DNA from: Phenylobacterium sp.
GTDB lineage: Bacteria; Pseudomonadota; Alphaproteobacteria; Caulobacterales; Caulobacteraceae
Direction: 5' to 3'
NCBI GenBank assembly: GCA_020401865.1
Contig: JADCAS010000005.1
Location: 1 to 64,000 of the forward strand
DNA length: 64,000 bases
This document shows, piece by piece, positions 53,396-61,706 of this stretch. The translations under genes and the position numbers were made by a program. The notes beneath the pieces are model-generated. The model saw only the letters and a program-made list of their open reading frames with translations, did no database searches and was not told the DNA's origin. The first letter of the stretch is position 1. The number at the start of each line of letters is the position of its first letter.

Positions 53396-54133
53396 ATGTT
53401 CGACCTGACGGGAAGGACCGCCCTGGTCACCGGAGCTACCGGCGGGATTGGCGCCGAGATCGCCCGGGCGCTCTACGCCGCCGGAGCGCATGTCGTGCTG
53501 TCCGGTACGCGGGAAGCTGTCCTGGCCGACCTGGCCTCGGAGCTTGGCGGCCGCACCAGCATTGTTCCGGCGAACCTCTCGGATGCTGCGGCCGTCGACG
53601 GCCTGATCGGCCTCGCCGAGGCCGCCGCCGGCCAGGTGGACATCCTGGTCGCCAACGCCGGCATCACCCGGGACGGCCTCCTTCTGAGGATGAAGGACGA
53701 GGACTGGGAGCAGGTTCTCAAGGTCAATCTCGAAAGCTATTTCAGGCTGTCCCGAGCCGCCCTTCGGGGCATGATGAAGCGGCGGTTCGGCCGGATCATC
53801 GGAATCACCTCTGTCGTGGGCGTCATGGGCAATCCGGGGCAGGCCAACTACGCCGCCTCCAAGGCCGGCATGATCGGGTTCTCCAAGTCCCTGGCCCAGG
53901 AAGTCGCCACCCGCGGGGTGACGGTGAATTGCGTGGCGCCGGGGTTCATCGAGAGCCCGATGACCGACGCCCTCAACGAGGCGCAGAAGAGCCAGATCCT
54001 GGGAACAATACCTTCCGGCCGGCTCGGATCCGGCGCGGATGTTGCGGCGGCCTGCGTCTACCTGGCCAGCGATGAGGCCGGCTACATGACGGGTCAGACC
54101 CTGCACATAAACGGCGGTATGGCCATGATCTGA
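53396..54133 (+). CDS. fabG: 3-oxoacyl-ACP reductase
   Basis: 245 residues. Classical SDR with GATGGIG cofactor loop, NAGITRDGLLLRM (FabG-type), active-site SVVGVMGNPGQANYAASKAG, and the ending INGGMAMI common to FabG. It reduces 3-ketoacyl-ACP with NADPH in the elongation cycle. Its place between fabD and acpP confirms the assignment. GAGGAGACTG precedes the ATG. Confidence 0.97.
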   Translation: MFDLTGRTALVTGATGGIGAEIARALYAAGAHVVLSGTREAVLADLASELGGRTSIVPANLSDAAAVDGLIGLAEAAAGQVDILVANAGITRDGLLLRMKDEDWEQVLKVNLESYFRLSRAALRGMMKRRFGRIIGITSVVGVMGNPGQANYAASKAGMIGFSKSLAQEVATRGVTVNCVAPGFIESPMTDALNEAQKSQILGTIPSGRLGSGADVAAACVYLASDEAGYMTGQTLHINGGMAMI

Positions 54134-54271
54134 CCGGCTGGCCTCATCGGGGGGAGCATGCTACCACCCTCCACATCGGTGAGGCCCCGGGTCTCAATCC
54201 CGCGTCCGGGAACGGTTGACATCAGGTCGTCGGTCGCGGAAGGAACAACTGAACAACAGGGACCCCAACGT

Positions 54272-54511
54272 ATGTCCGATATCCTTGAACGCGTCCGCAA
54301 GATCGTCATCGAGCACCTCGACGCCGATCCCGAGAAGGTGACCGAAAAGGCCAGCTTCATCGATGACCTGGGCGCCGACAGTCTCGACAATGTCGAGCTG
54401 GTGATGGCCTTCGAAGAAGAATTCGACATCGAGATTCCGGACGACGCCGCCGAGCACATCCAGACCGTGGGTGATGCGGTGAAGTTCATCGGAGAACGCC
54501 TGGGCGGCTGA
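54272..54511 (+). CDS. acpP: acyl carrier protein
   Basis: 79 residues, highly acidic. The phosphopantetheine attachment serine is Ser37 (counting Met) in [13 protein letters not shown]. It carries growing acyl chains for the neighbouring Fab enzymes and for lipid A. A 138-bp gap after fabG probably contains its own promoter (TTGACA at 54216-54221), in line with the high demand for ACP, but no clear -10 was found. fabF follows after 76 bp. Confidence 0.98.
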   Translation: MSDILERVRKIVIEHLDADPEKVTEKASFIDDLGADSLDNVELVMAFEEEFDIEIPDDAAEHIQTVGDAVKFIGERLGG

Positions 54512-54587
54512 CGCCTCCTGGCCGTCGACGACCTGACCGCCGCGTCCCTTCGCCGAGACGCGGCGGTTTGCATTTGCGGAGGGCGCC

Positions 54588-55871
54588 ATGCGTCGAGTCG
54601 TGGTTACGGGAATCGGCCTCCTCACCCCGCTGGGGCAGGGCCGGGAGATCACCTGGAAGGCCATCCTGGCCGGCAGGTCGGGCGCAGACCGGATCACAAC
54701 CTTCGATCCCGAAGGCTACGCCTGCCAGATCGCGTGCGAGGTCCCCCGCGTGGATGGACGCGGTGGCGGCGGGCCGGATGTGGAGGGCTCTTTCGATCCC
54801 GACTCGACGTTGCCGCCCAAGGACCAGCGGCGAGTGGACGACTTCATCCTCTACGCCATCGCGGCCGCCGACGAGGCCGTCGCTGACTCCGGCTGGAAGC
54901 CGGAGACGGCCGAGGATTATGAGCGCACCGGCGTGATCATCGGCTCCGGCATCGGCGGTCTGTCCACCATCGCCGACACGGCCATCGAGCTGCACGAGAA
55001 GGGCCCCCGCAGGGTCAGCCCCTTCTTCATCCCTTCGGCCCTGATCAACCTCGCCTCGGGACAGGTTTCGATCCGCCATGGCTTCAAGGGGCCGAATCAT
55101 TCGGTCGTCACGGCCTGCGCCACAGGGGCCCACGCCATCGGCGACGCCGCCCGGATGATCCGCTACGGCGACGCCGACGTCATGGTGGCCGGGGGCGCCG
55201 AGGCTTCGATATGCCCTATCGGTATCGCGGGCTTCATCGCCTGCCGGGCCATGTCCACCAGCTTCAACGACGCCCCTGAAAAGGCCAGCCGGCCTTACGA
55301 CAAGGACCGGGACGGCTTCGTCATGGGGGAGGGCGCCGGCATCCTCATTCTCGAGGAACTCGAGCACGCCCGGGCCCGGGGTGCGAAGATCTACGCCGAG
55401 GTCGCAGGGTACGGCATGGCCGGCGACGCCTATCACATCACCGCACCCGCCGAGGATGGCGACGGCGGCTTCCGGGCCATGCGCGCGGCCGTGCGGGACG
55501 CCGGTGTCGCTCCCTCGCAGGTGGACTACATCAACGCCCATGGCACCTCGACCCCGCTGGGTGACGAGATCGAGCTCGGGGCCGTGACCCGCCTGCTTGG
55601 CGACGCCGCCGCCCGGGCGACCATGAGTTCGACCAAGTCCGCCACCGGCCATCTCCTGGGCGCCGCCGGCGCCATAGAGGCCGCCTTCACCTGCCTGGCC
55701 ATCCGCGATCAGGTGGCGCCGCCGACGATTAACCTGGACAATCCCTCGGTCGAGACGGTGGTGGATCTGGTCCCCCACACGGCCAAGCCGATGAAGATCG
55801 ATGTGGCGGTGTCGAACAGCTTCGGTTTCGGCGGCACCAACGCCTCGCTCGTCCTCAAGAAGGTCCCGTGA
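54588..55871 (+). CDS. fabF: 3-oxoacyl-ACP synthase II
   Basis: 427 residues. The condensing-enzyme triad is Cys177 in TACATGAHA, a histidine in NAHGTSTPLGD and a histidine in SATGHLLGAAGAIEA. It elongates acyl-ACP with malonyl-ACP. Length is slightly above the usual 410-420 because of a Gly/Asp-rich insert (about residues 57-75). The stop overlaps the mltG start by 4 bp. Confidence 0.97.
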   Translation: MRRVVVTGIGLLTPLGQGREITWKAILAGRSGADRITTFDPEGYACQIACEVPRVDGRGGGGPDVEGSFDPDSTLPPKDQRRVDDFILYAIAAADEAVADSGWKPETAEDYERTGVIIGSGIGGLSTIADTAIELHEKGPRRVSPFFIPSALINLASGQVSIRHGFKGPNHSVVTACATGAHAIGDAARMIRYGDADVMVAGGAEASICPIGIAGFIACRAMSTSFNDAPEKASRPYDKDRDGFVMGEGAGILILEELEHARARGAKIYAEVAGYGMAGDAYHITAPAEDGDGGFRAMRAAVRDAGVAPSQVDYINAHGTSTPLGDEIELGAVTRLLGDAAARATMSSTKSATGHLLGAAGAIEAAFTCLAIRDQVAPPTINLDNPSVETVVDLVPHTAKPMKIDVAVSNSFGFGGTNASLVLKKVP

Positions 55872-56866
55872 GGCGCAGACTCTGGTCGACGCGGCGCCGG
55901 AGGATCGGGGCCGCCGTCGTTGGGCTTGGCGTCGCTGTTCTTGCGATCGGCCTCCTGGTGATCCTTGGCCCGGGGCCCCGGGCCCGGTCAGGAGCTGAGA
56001 CCCTGGTCCAGATACCCCGGGGTTCAGGCGTCTCTGGGGTGGCGGCGGCCCTGGAGGCGGCGGGGGTCGTCCGGTCTGCGACAGTCTTCCAGTTGGTCGC
56101 GCGGGCGACCGGCGCCGGCGGGTCACTGAAGGCCGGAGAGTACGCCATTCCCAGTCGGGCCTCGATGATGGCCGTCCTGTCCGACCTCGAGGCGGGTCGC
56201 ACCATCGCCCGCAGCGTCACCCTGCCGGAGGGACTCACCTCGGCCATGATCGTCCGGGAACTCCGCGCGGTCGACTGGCTGACCGGAGAGGTCGAGGTCC
56301 CTGAGGAGGGGGTCCTCCTGCCGGAAACCTACCGGGCCGAGCGGGGGGATACCCGTCAGTCCCTTCTCGATCGCATGAGGGCGGACCAGCAGGCGCTGCT
56401 CGACCGGCTTTGGGCGTCCCGCCAGCCCGGCCTGCCCCTGGCCTCGCCCCAGGAGGCGGTCATCCTGGCCTCCATCGTGGAAAAGGAGACGGGGCAGGCT
56501 GACGAGCGCCGTCGCGTCGCCGCCGTCTTCATCAACCGCCTCAGGCTGGGAATGCGCCTGCAGAGCGATCCCACCGTGATCTACGCCGTGAGCCGGGGTG
56601 AGCCTCTGGGTCGCGGGATCAGGGCGTCGGAGCTGGCAGACCGCAGTCCCTGGAACACCTATGCCCATGCGGGCCTGCCTCCGACCCCGATCGCCAATCC
56701 GGGGCGCGCCTCCCTTGAAGCCGTCCTGGACCCGCTCGAGACCCGGGAGATTTTCTTCGTGGCGGATGGCTCCGGCGGGCATGCCTTCGCCGAGACGCTG
56801 GAAGCCCATAACGCCAATGTCGCCCGGTGGCGGCGCATCGAACGCGCACAGGGAGGCGGCGGCTGA
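55868..56866 (+). CDS. mltG: endolytic murein transglycosylase MltG
   Basis: 332 residues with one N-terminal membrane helix (about 13-36, IGAAVVGLGVAVLAIGLLVIL), a LysM-like subdomain and the YceG catalytic domain. The active-site glutamate lies in ASIVEKETG, followed by VAAVFINRLRLGMRLQSDPTVIYA and the DRSPWNTYAHAGLPPTPIANPG motif. It cuts nascent glycan strands and sets their length. The fabF-mltG pair with overlapping ends is conserved in many bacteria. Confidence 0.95.
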   Translation: MRRRLWSTRRRRIGAAVVGLGVAVLAIGLLVILGPGPRARSGAETLVQIPRGSGVSGVAAALEAAGVVRSATVFQLVARATGAGGSLKAGEYAIPSRASMMAVLSDLEAGRTIARSVTLPEGLTSAMIVRELRAVDWLTGEVEVPEEGVLLPETYRAERGDTRQSLLDRMRADQQALLDRLWASRQPGLPLASPQEAVILASIVEKETGQADERRRVAAVFINRLRLGMRLQSDPTVIYAVSRGEPLGRGIRASELADRSPWNTYAHAGLPPTPIANPGRASLEAVLDPLETREIFFVADGSGGHAFAETLEAHNANVARWRRIERAQGGGG

Positions 56867-56867
56867 C

Positions 56868-57755
56868 ATGTCGCAACTGAGCGGAATGACCGGATTCGGC
56901 CGGACCGAGGGCGGCGGCGGCGGCTGGAGCTGGGTGGTGGAGGCCAGGTCCGTGAATGGCCGCAGCCTCGAAGTGCGCTTCCGGGGTCCGCCCGGATTCG
57001 ACTCCCTGGAGCGGGCGACCCGGGACGCGGCCCAGGCGCGCTTCCAGAGGGGCCAGGTCTCGGTCACGGTCACCGCACGGCGTCTGGAGGCGGAGGCGCC
57101 CCTCCGCATCAACCACGAGCTTGCCCGGACCCTCCTCGACGCCGGCGAACCCTGGATCCGCGAGGGCCGGGTGTTGCGCCCGACCCTGGATGGTCTCCTG
57201 TCTCTTCGCGGCGTGATCGAGGCCGAACCGGCCGAGACCGATCCCGAAGCCCTCGCAGAGATCAACGCCCTTCTGGTCGCGGCGATGACAGAGGCCCTCG
57301 ATGCGCTGAAGGCGGCGCGGCTGGAGGAGGGCGGGCAGCTCAGCGGGGTCCTGTTCCAGCTTCTCGACGAGGTCGAAGCTCTGGTGGCGCGCGCGGGGCG
57401 CCTCGCCGGTGACCAGACCGAGGCGATCCGCGGCCGGTTCCAGCGGCGGCTGTCTGAACTGGCGGGAGAAGGCTCCGATGTCGCCGAGCGCGCCTTCCTT
57501 GAGGCGGCCACGCTTGCGGTGAAGGCGGACGTCCGGGAAGAGCTGGACCGGCTGGGGGGTCACCTGGCCAGCGCCCGCTCGCTTCTGTCGGACGGCGGAG
57601 CGGCGGGTCGGCGTCTTGACTTCCTGACCCAGGAATTCATGCGCGAGGCCAACACCCTCTGTTCAAAGGCCGCGATCGCCGACCTGACCCGGACCGGGCT
57701 GGACCTGAAGGCTGCGATCGATCAATTCCGGGAACAGGTCCAGAATGTGGAGTGA
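56868..57755 (+). CDS. YicC/YloC-family endoribonuclease
   Basis: 295 residues from the ATG at 56868. MSQLSGMTGFGR and the ARSVNGRSLEVRFRGP stretch are the YicC N-terminal signature, and RRLDFLTQEFMREANTLCSKA is the DUF1732 C-terminal signature. Members are endoribonucleases; in E. coli YicC affects small-RNA turnover. It lies 1 bp after mltG and just before gmk, a conserved order. Confidence 0.93.
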   Translation: MSQLSGMTGFGRTEGGGGGWSWVVEARSVNGRSLEVRFRGPPGFDSLERATRDAAQARFQRGQVSVTVTARRLEAEAPLRINHELARTLLDAGEPWIREGRVLRPTLDGLLSLRGVIEAEPAETDPEALAEINALLVAAMTEALDALKAARLEEGGQLSGVLFQLLDEVEALVARAGRLAGDQTEAIRGRFQRRLSELAGEGSDVAERAFLEAATLAVKADVREELDRLGGHLASARSLLSDGGAAGRRLDFLTQEFMREANTLCSKAAIADLTRTGLDLKAAIDQFREQVQNVE

Positions 57756-57758
57756 ATC

Positions 57759-58421
57759 ATGAGCCTGACAGATGCGGCCCGTCCCTGGGAGGTTCAGAGG
57801 CGAGGCCTTCTGCTGCTCGTTTCCAGCCCTTCCGGCGCCGGCAAGACCTCCCTCTCCCGGCGGCTCGTGTCCGACCATGATGACCTTGTCCTGTCGATCT
57901 CCGCCACGACCCGCGCCCCTCGCCCCGGTGAGGAGGAGGGCCGCGAGTACTATTTCGTGTCCCCGGAGCGCTTCGAGGAAATGGTCGAGGGCGGTCAGCT
58001 CCTGGAGTGGGCCCATGTTCACGACAACCGCTACGGCACGCCCAAGGCGCCTGTCGAAGCGGCCCTCGCTGCAGGGCGGGACGTACTCTTCGACATCGAC
58101 TGGCAGGGCGCGGCGCAGGTGCGCCAAGCCATGCCCGAGGACAGCGTGAGCATCTTCGTCCTGCCGCCGAGCTGGGCCGACCTCGCCCGGCGTCTCAACG
58201 CGCGGGCGCAGGATTCTGACCTGGTGATCCATCGCCGGCTGGAGCGGGGCCGTGAGGAGATCACCCACTGGGAGGACTATGACTACGTCATTGTGAACAA
58301 GAACTTCGACCGCGCCTATGCCGACCTCGGCCATATCTACCGGGCGGAGCGCATGAAGCCGGGCCGCAATCCCTGGCTGCCGGACTTTGTCGCCCGGCTG
58401 GGGTCCGAACCCCTTTCCTGA
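57759..58421 (+). CDS. gmk: guanylate kinase
   Basis: 220 residues. P-loop SSPSGAGKTS, GMP-binding ISATTRAPRPGEEEGREYYFV, and DWQGAAQVRQ. It phosphorylates GMP to GDP. It follows yicC by 3 bp, so the mltG-yicC-gmk genes are surely one transcript. Length and motifs are normal. Confidence 0.97.
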   Translation: MSLTDAARPWEVQRRGLLLLVSSPSGAGKTSLSRRLVSDHDDLVLSISATTRAPRPGEEEGREYYFVSPERFEEMVEGGQLLEWAHVHDNRYGTPKAPVEAALAAGRDVLFDIDWQGAAQVRQAMPEDSVSIFVLPPSWADLARRLNARAQDSDLVIHRRLERGREEITHWEDYDYVIVNKNFDRAYADLGHIYRAERMKPGRNPWLPDFVARLGSEPLS

Positions 58422-58435
58422 TCCCGGAGCCACTG

Positions 58436-59437
58436 ATGAAAACCCGAAAGCTTGGCCCCTTCGAGGTGTCCGAAATCGGCCTGGGCTGCATGAGCCTGTC
58501 GCACGCCTATGGTCCGCCGCCGCCCCGGCAGCAGGCGGAGGCGGTCCTTCTCGGCGCCCTGGATGCGGGATGCACCTTCTTTGACACGGCGGCCGTCTAC
58601 GGCCTGGGCCACAATGAACGCCTGGTGGGCGAGGTCCTGGGTCCGCACCGGGACCGGTTTGTTCTGGCGTCCAAGTGCGGCCTCTCCCGGGGCGAGCAGC
58701 GTGAGCTCAACGGCCATCCGGACGTCCTCAAGGCCACCTGTGACGAGAGCCTCCGGCGCCTCGGGGTCGAGGTGATCGATCTCTACTATCTGCATCGCTG
58801 GGACCGGCGGGTGCCGATCGAGGATAGCGTCGGCGCCCTGGCTGACCTCGTGGCGGCCGGGAAGATCCGCACCATCGGCCTGTCGGAGGTCTCCGCAGCC
58901 ACGCTTCGGCGCGCCCACGCGGTGCACCCCATCACCGCCCTGCAGACCGAATACTCCCCCTGGACCCGTAATCCGGAGGTTGCGGTCCTGGAGGCCTGCC
59001 GGGAGCTCGGCGTCACCTTCGTCGCCTTCAGTCCCGTGGGCCGTGGGTTCCTGGCCGGCGGGGTCCGCGACGTCGCGAGGCTGGACGCCGGCGACTTCCG
59101 GGTCGGCATGCCCCGGTTCCAGGGAGAGGCCTTCCAGCGGAATCTCGCCCTCCTGGATCGCTTCGAGGCCATCGCCCGCGAGGCGGGCTGCACCCCCGCC
59201 CAGCTCTGCCTGGCCTGGCTGCTTCACAAGGACCCCGGTCTGGTGCCGATCCCGGGCACGACCCATCCGGATCACGTCCGCGAGGACATGGCCGCATCGC
59301 AGGTTGAGCTGTCAGCCGAGACCGTTCGCGCCGTGGAGGCGACGGTCAACGCCTCCACCGTCACGGGCGCCCGCTATGCCGCCGCCATGCAGGCCAGCGT
59401 CGACACCGAGACCCTGCCGGGCGAAGTCCTGGCTTGA
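58436..59437 (+). CDS. aldo/keto reductase
   Basis: 333 residues of (beta/alpha)8 aldo/keto reductase. The catalytic tetrad is visible: Asp in FFDTAA, Tyr in AVYGLGHNE, Lys in ASKCG and His in YYLHRWD. The C-terminal PIPGTTHPDHVRED is the NADPH-binding region. Of the YajO/YhdN-like group, its substrate is unknown. It follows gmk by 14 bp and may be cotranscribed. Confidence 0.9.
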   Translation: MKTRKLGPFEVSEIGLGCMSLSHAYGPPPPRQQAEAVLLGALDAGCTFFDTAAVYGLGHNERLVGEVLGPHRDRFVLASKCGLSRGEQRELNGHPDVLKATCDESLRRLGVEVIDLYYLHRWDRRVPIEDSVGALADLVAAGKIRTIGLSEVSAATLRRAHAVHPITALQTEYSPWTRNPEVAVLEACRELGVTFVAFSPVGRGFLAGGVRDVARLDAGDFRVGMPRFQGEAFQRNLALLDRFEAIAREAGCTPAQLCLAWLLHKDPGLVPIPGTTHPDHVREDMAASQVELSAETVRAVEATVNASTVTGARYAAAMQASVDTETLPGEVLA

Positions 59438-59465
59438 GCCGGTAACCGCCCAAGAAAGAAGGGCC

Positions 59466-59492
59466 GCCCCTGAGGACGGCCCCTCCGAATGC
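59466..59492 (-). terminator. terminator of the small lipoprotein gene
   Basis: GGGCCG and CGGCCC flank a 10-base loop between the two convergent genes. On the minus strand the stem is followed by TTCTTTCTT, so it most likely ends the lipoprotein transcript; it may act on both strands. Confidence 0.45.
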
Positions 59493-59530
59493 AGACTGGA
59501 ATGGCGGTCAGGCCGCCAGACCGGACTGTC

Positions 59531-59785
59531 TTACTTCTTTTCAGCCATGGCGGCGTCAGCGGCCGGAGCCGCAGCCGGAGCCGCGGCGGCGGCGGCGTCA
59601 GCCGGAGCGGCGGCGGCGGCGTCAGCGGCGGCCGCGGCGGGGGCTGCAGCGTCGGCCGGCGGGGCGGCTTCAGCGGCGGGGGCCGCAGCGTCAGCGGCCG
59701 GAGCGGCTTCTTCGGCGGGCTTGCTGCAGGCGGCCAGCGAGGCCACGGCGGCCATGGCGGCCACAGTCAGAGCGACTTTCTTCAT
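59531..59785 (-). CDS. small Ala/Pro/Asp-rich lipoprotein
   Basis: 84 residues from the ATG at 59785 (MKKVALTVAAMAAVASLAAC). The lipobox SLAAC (Cys20) predicts a lipoprotein of about 65 mature residues. The mature part starts SKPAEEAAPAADAA and is almost wholly Ala, Pro, Asp and Glu in loose PAADAAA-type repeats up to the last MAEKK. Such acidic, low-complexity sequence suggests a flexible periplasmic tether or spacer. No enzyme domain. Similar small Ala-rich lipoproteins occur in Caulobacterales, but no function is known to me. Confidence 0.7.
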   Translation of the reverse strand: MKKVALTVAAMAAVASLAACSKPAEEAAPAADAAAPAAEAAPPADAAAPAAAAADAAAAAPADAAAAAAPAAAPAADAAMAEKK

Positions 59786-59884
59786 TACGACTCTCCCGAG
59801 ATGACCGAACGGACGCCCGACGCCACGACGGCCCCGGAATCGTCCCTTGGACACTCCGCAGCCTATGCCCGCAGAAACCGCTGA

Positions 59885-60706
59885 TCAAGCTTTCGTGAGC
59901 AGGGCGTCGGCAAGACGCAGGAAGCCATCCAGGTCCAGAGTCTCCGGCCGGACCGAGGGGTCCACGCCGGCGGCGCGGCAGAGGGCCTCGCCCCCCAGGG
60001 CCCGCAATCCGGCCCGGAGCATCTTGCGTCTCTGGCCAAATGCGGCCGCCGTGACCTTCTGCAGCGCCTCCAGGCGGTTCCCGGCCACCCGGTCCTCCCG
60101 TGGAACCAGGTGAACGACTGCTGAGTCCACCTTGGGCGGCGGGGTGAAGGCCTTCGCCGGCGCCTCCAGCACAAGCCTGCGCATCGTCACCGCAGCGGCC
60201 AGGACGGCAAGGCGACCGTAATCCGGATCACCAGGCTCTGCGACGATGCGACGTGCGACTTCCTTCTGGAACATCAGGGTCAGGGATCGCGGCTGGAACG
60301 CGCCGGTCAGCCATTTGACCAGCAGGGGCGTGCCGACATTGTAGGGCAGGTTTGAGACAATCCGGGCGCCCTGCGGACCGACGATCATGGCTTCATCTAC
60401 CTTGAGAGCGTCCGCATGGAGCACCTCAAGGCGCCCTGGAAAGGCGGCGGCCAGTTCCTCCAGCAGGGGCAGGAAGCGGGCGTCACGCTCGATGGCTGTG
60501 ACCCTCGCGCCGGTCTCAAGAAGCGCCTGGGTGAGTCCGCCAGGGCCCGGACCGACCTCGATGACATGGTCCGCGGGGCCCGCTTCCGACAGACGGGCGA
60601 TCTTCCGGGTGACGTTCAGGTCGAGAAGAAAGTGCTGGCCCAGACCCTTGTTCGCCTGGAGGCCATGGGCGGCGAGGCGATCCGAAATCCTGACGGGAAG
60701 GGTCAA
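59885..60706 (-). CDS. rsmA: 16S rRNA (adenine-1518/1519-N6) dimethyltransferase
   Basis: 273 residues. RsmA (KsgA) dimethylates two adenines near the 3' end of 16S rRNA. The N-terminal LGQHFLLDLNVTRKIARL, SAM motif VIEVGPGPGGLTQALLETG, and catalytic NLPYNVGTPLL are standard, with FTPPPKVDSAVVHLVP further on. It overlaps pdxA by 4 bp, as is common, and is the last gene of a surA-pdxA-rsmA unit. Confidence 0.97.
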   Translation of the reverse strand: MTLPVRISDRLAAHGLQANKGLGQHFLLDLNVTRKIARLSEAGPADHVIEVGPGPGGLTQALLETGARVTAIERDARFLPLLEELAAAFPGRLEVLHADALKVDEAMIVGPQGARIVSNLPYNVGTPLLVKWLTGAFQPRSLTLMFQKEVARRIVAEPGDPDYGRLAVLAAAVTMRRLVLEAPAKAFTPPPKVDSAVVHLVPREDRVAGNRLEALQKVTAAAFGQRRKMLRAGLRALGGEALCRAAGVDPSVRPETLDLDGFLRLADALLTKA

Positions 60707-61695
60707 TGCGACCGCCGCCGGGCGATCTCCCCGGCCATGCGAAGGGCGGCGATGAAGCTGTCTGCGCGGGCGAGGCCCCTGCCGGCGATGTCGAAGGCGG
60801 TCCCGTGGTCTGGAGAGGTCCGCACCACCGGCAGGCCCAGGGTCAGGTTAACGCCCCCCCAGAAGTCCAGCATCTTGATCGGGATGAGGGCCTGATCATG
60901 GTACATGCAGATCACGGCGTCGTAGCGCTGGCGGATTTCGGGGGCGAAGAGGCTGTCGGCCGGCAGCGGCCCCTCGATATCCACTCCCTCCGCCCTGAGC
61001 CTCTCCGCCGCCGGCGTGATCAGGGTGATTTCTTCCCGGCCGATCTCCCCGGACTCTCCGGCGTGAGGATTGAGGGCGGCCATGGCGAGGCGGGGCCGGG
61101 GCAGGCCGAAGTCCCGGGTGAGGGACTGGGCGGTGACCCTGGCGGTGCGCAGGAGGCCCTCCAGGCTGAGGGCTGCGCTCACGGCGGCCAGGGGCAGATG
61201 GATGGTCGCCAGGCTGACGCGAAGGTCCCCCGCCGCCAGCATCATCACAGGACCCCGTTCGCCGCTCCAGGGCGCCCCGGCGGTGAGTTCGCCGATGTAC
61301 TCCGTATGCCCGGGGTGACTGAACCCCGCCGCCTTGAGGATCGCCTTCGAAATGGGTGCGGTGACGAGGGCGCAGGCCTCCCCGGCCAGGCAGGACCGGG
61401 TTGCTGCGGCGATCCACCCGGTGACGCTCGCCGCGGCGCTCGTGGAGGGGTGACCGGGCAGGACAGGCTCCGGCAGCGGCATGTCGATCACCGGCAGGTA
61501 CGACGCAAACACGTCTGCGGCCTCTGCAGGGCTCCCCACCGGAGCCACGGGCGCGCCCGAACGCCTCAGGGTCTGTGCGTCTCCAAACACCAGGAAGGGC
61601 GGGTCCCCCGCCGCCCGGCGCGACCAGGCGGCGGTGATGATCTCAGGTCCAATACCGGCGGGATCGCCCAGGGTCACCGCAAGGGGCGGGCTCAC
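60703..61695 (-). CDS. pdxA: 4-hydroxythreonine-4-phosphate dehydrogenase
   Basis: 330 residues. PdxA oxidises 4-phosphohydroxy-threonine in pyridoxal phosphate synthesis. Conserved features are VTLGDPAGIGPEI, the metal-binding SHPGHTEYIGEL, NPHAGESGEIGREE and MYHDQALIPIKML, then GLPVVRTSPDHGTAFDIAG. It lies between surA (11 bp away) and rsmA (4-bp overlap), the usual order. Confidence 0.97.
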   Translation of the reverse strand: MSPPLAVTLGDPAGIGPEIITAAWSRRAAGDPPFLVFGDAQTLRRSGAPVAPVGSPAEAADVFASYLPVIDMPLPEPVLPGHPSTSAAASVTGWIAAATRSCLAGEACALVTAPISKAILKAAGFSHPGHTEYIGELTAGAPWSGERGPVMMLAAGDLRVSLATIHLPLAAVSAALSLEGLLRTARVTAQSLTRDFGLPRPRLAMAALNPHAGESGEIGREEITLITPAAERLRAEGVDIEGPLPADSLFAPEIRQRYDAVICMYHDQALIPIKMLDFWGGVNLTLGLPVVRTSPDHGTAFDIAGRGLARADSFIAALRMAGEIARRRSH

Positions 61696-61706
61696 GGCGC
61701 CGCCGC

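Noticed and set aside
59531..59854. Extended 107-codon start for the small lipoprotein
   Set aside because: The internal ATG at 59785 begins a textbook lipoprotein signal; the extra N-terminal residues are Arg/Gly rich and would hide it.
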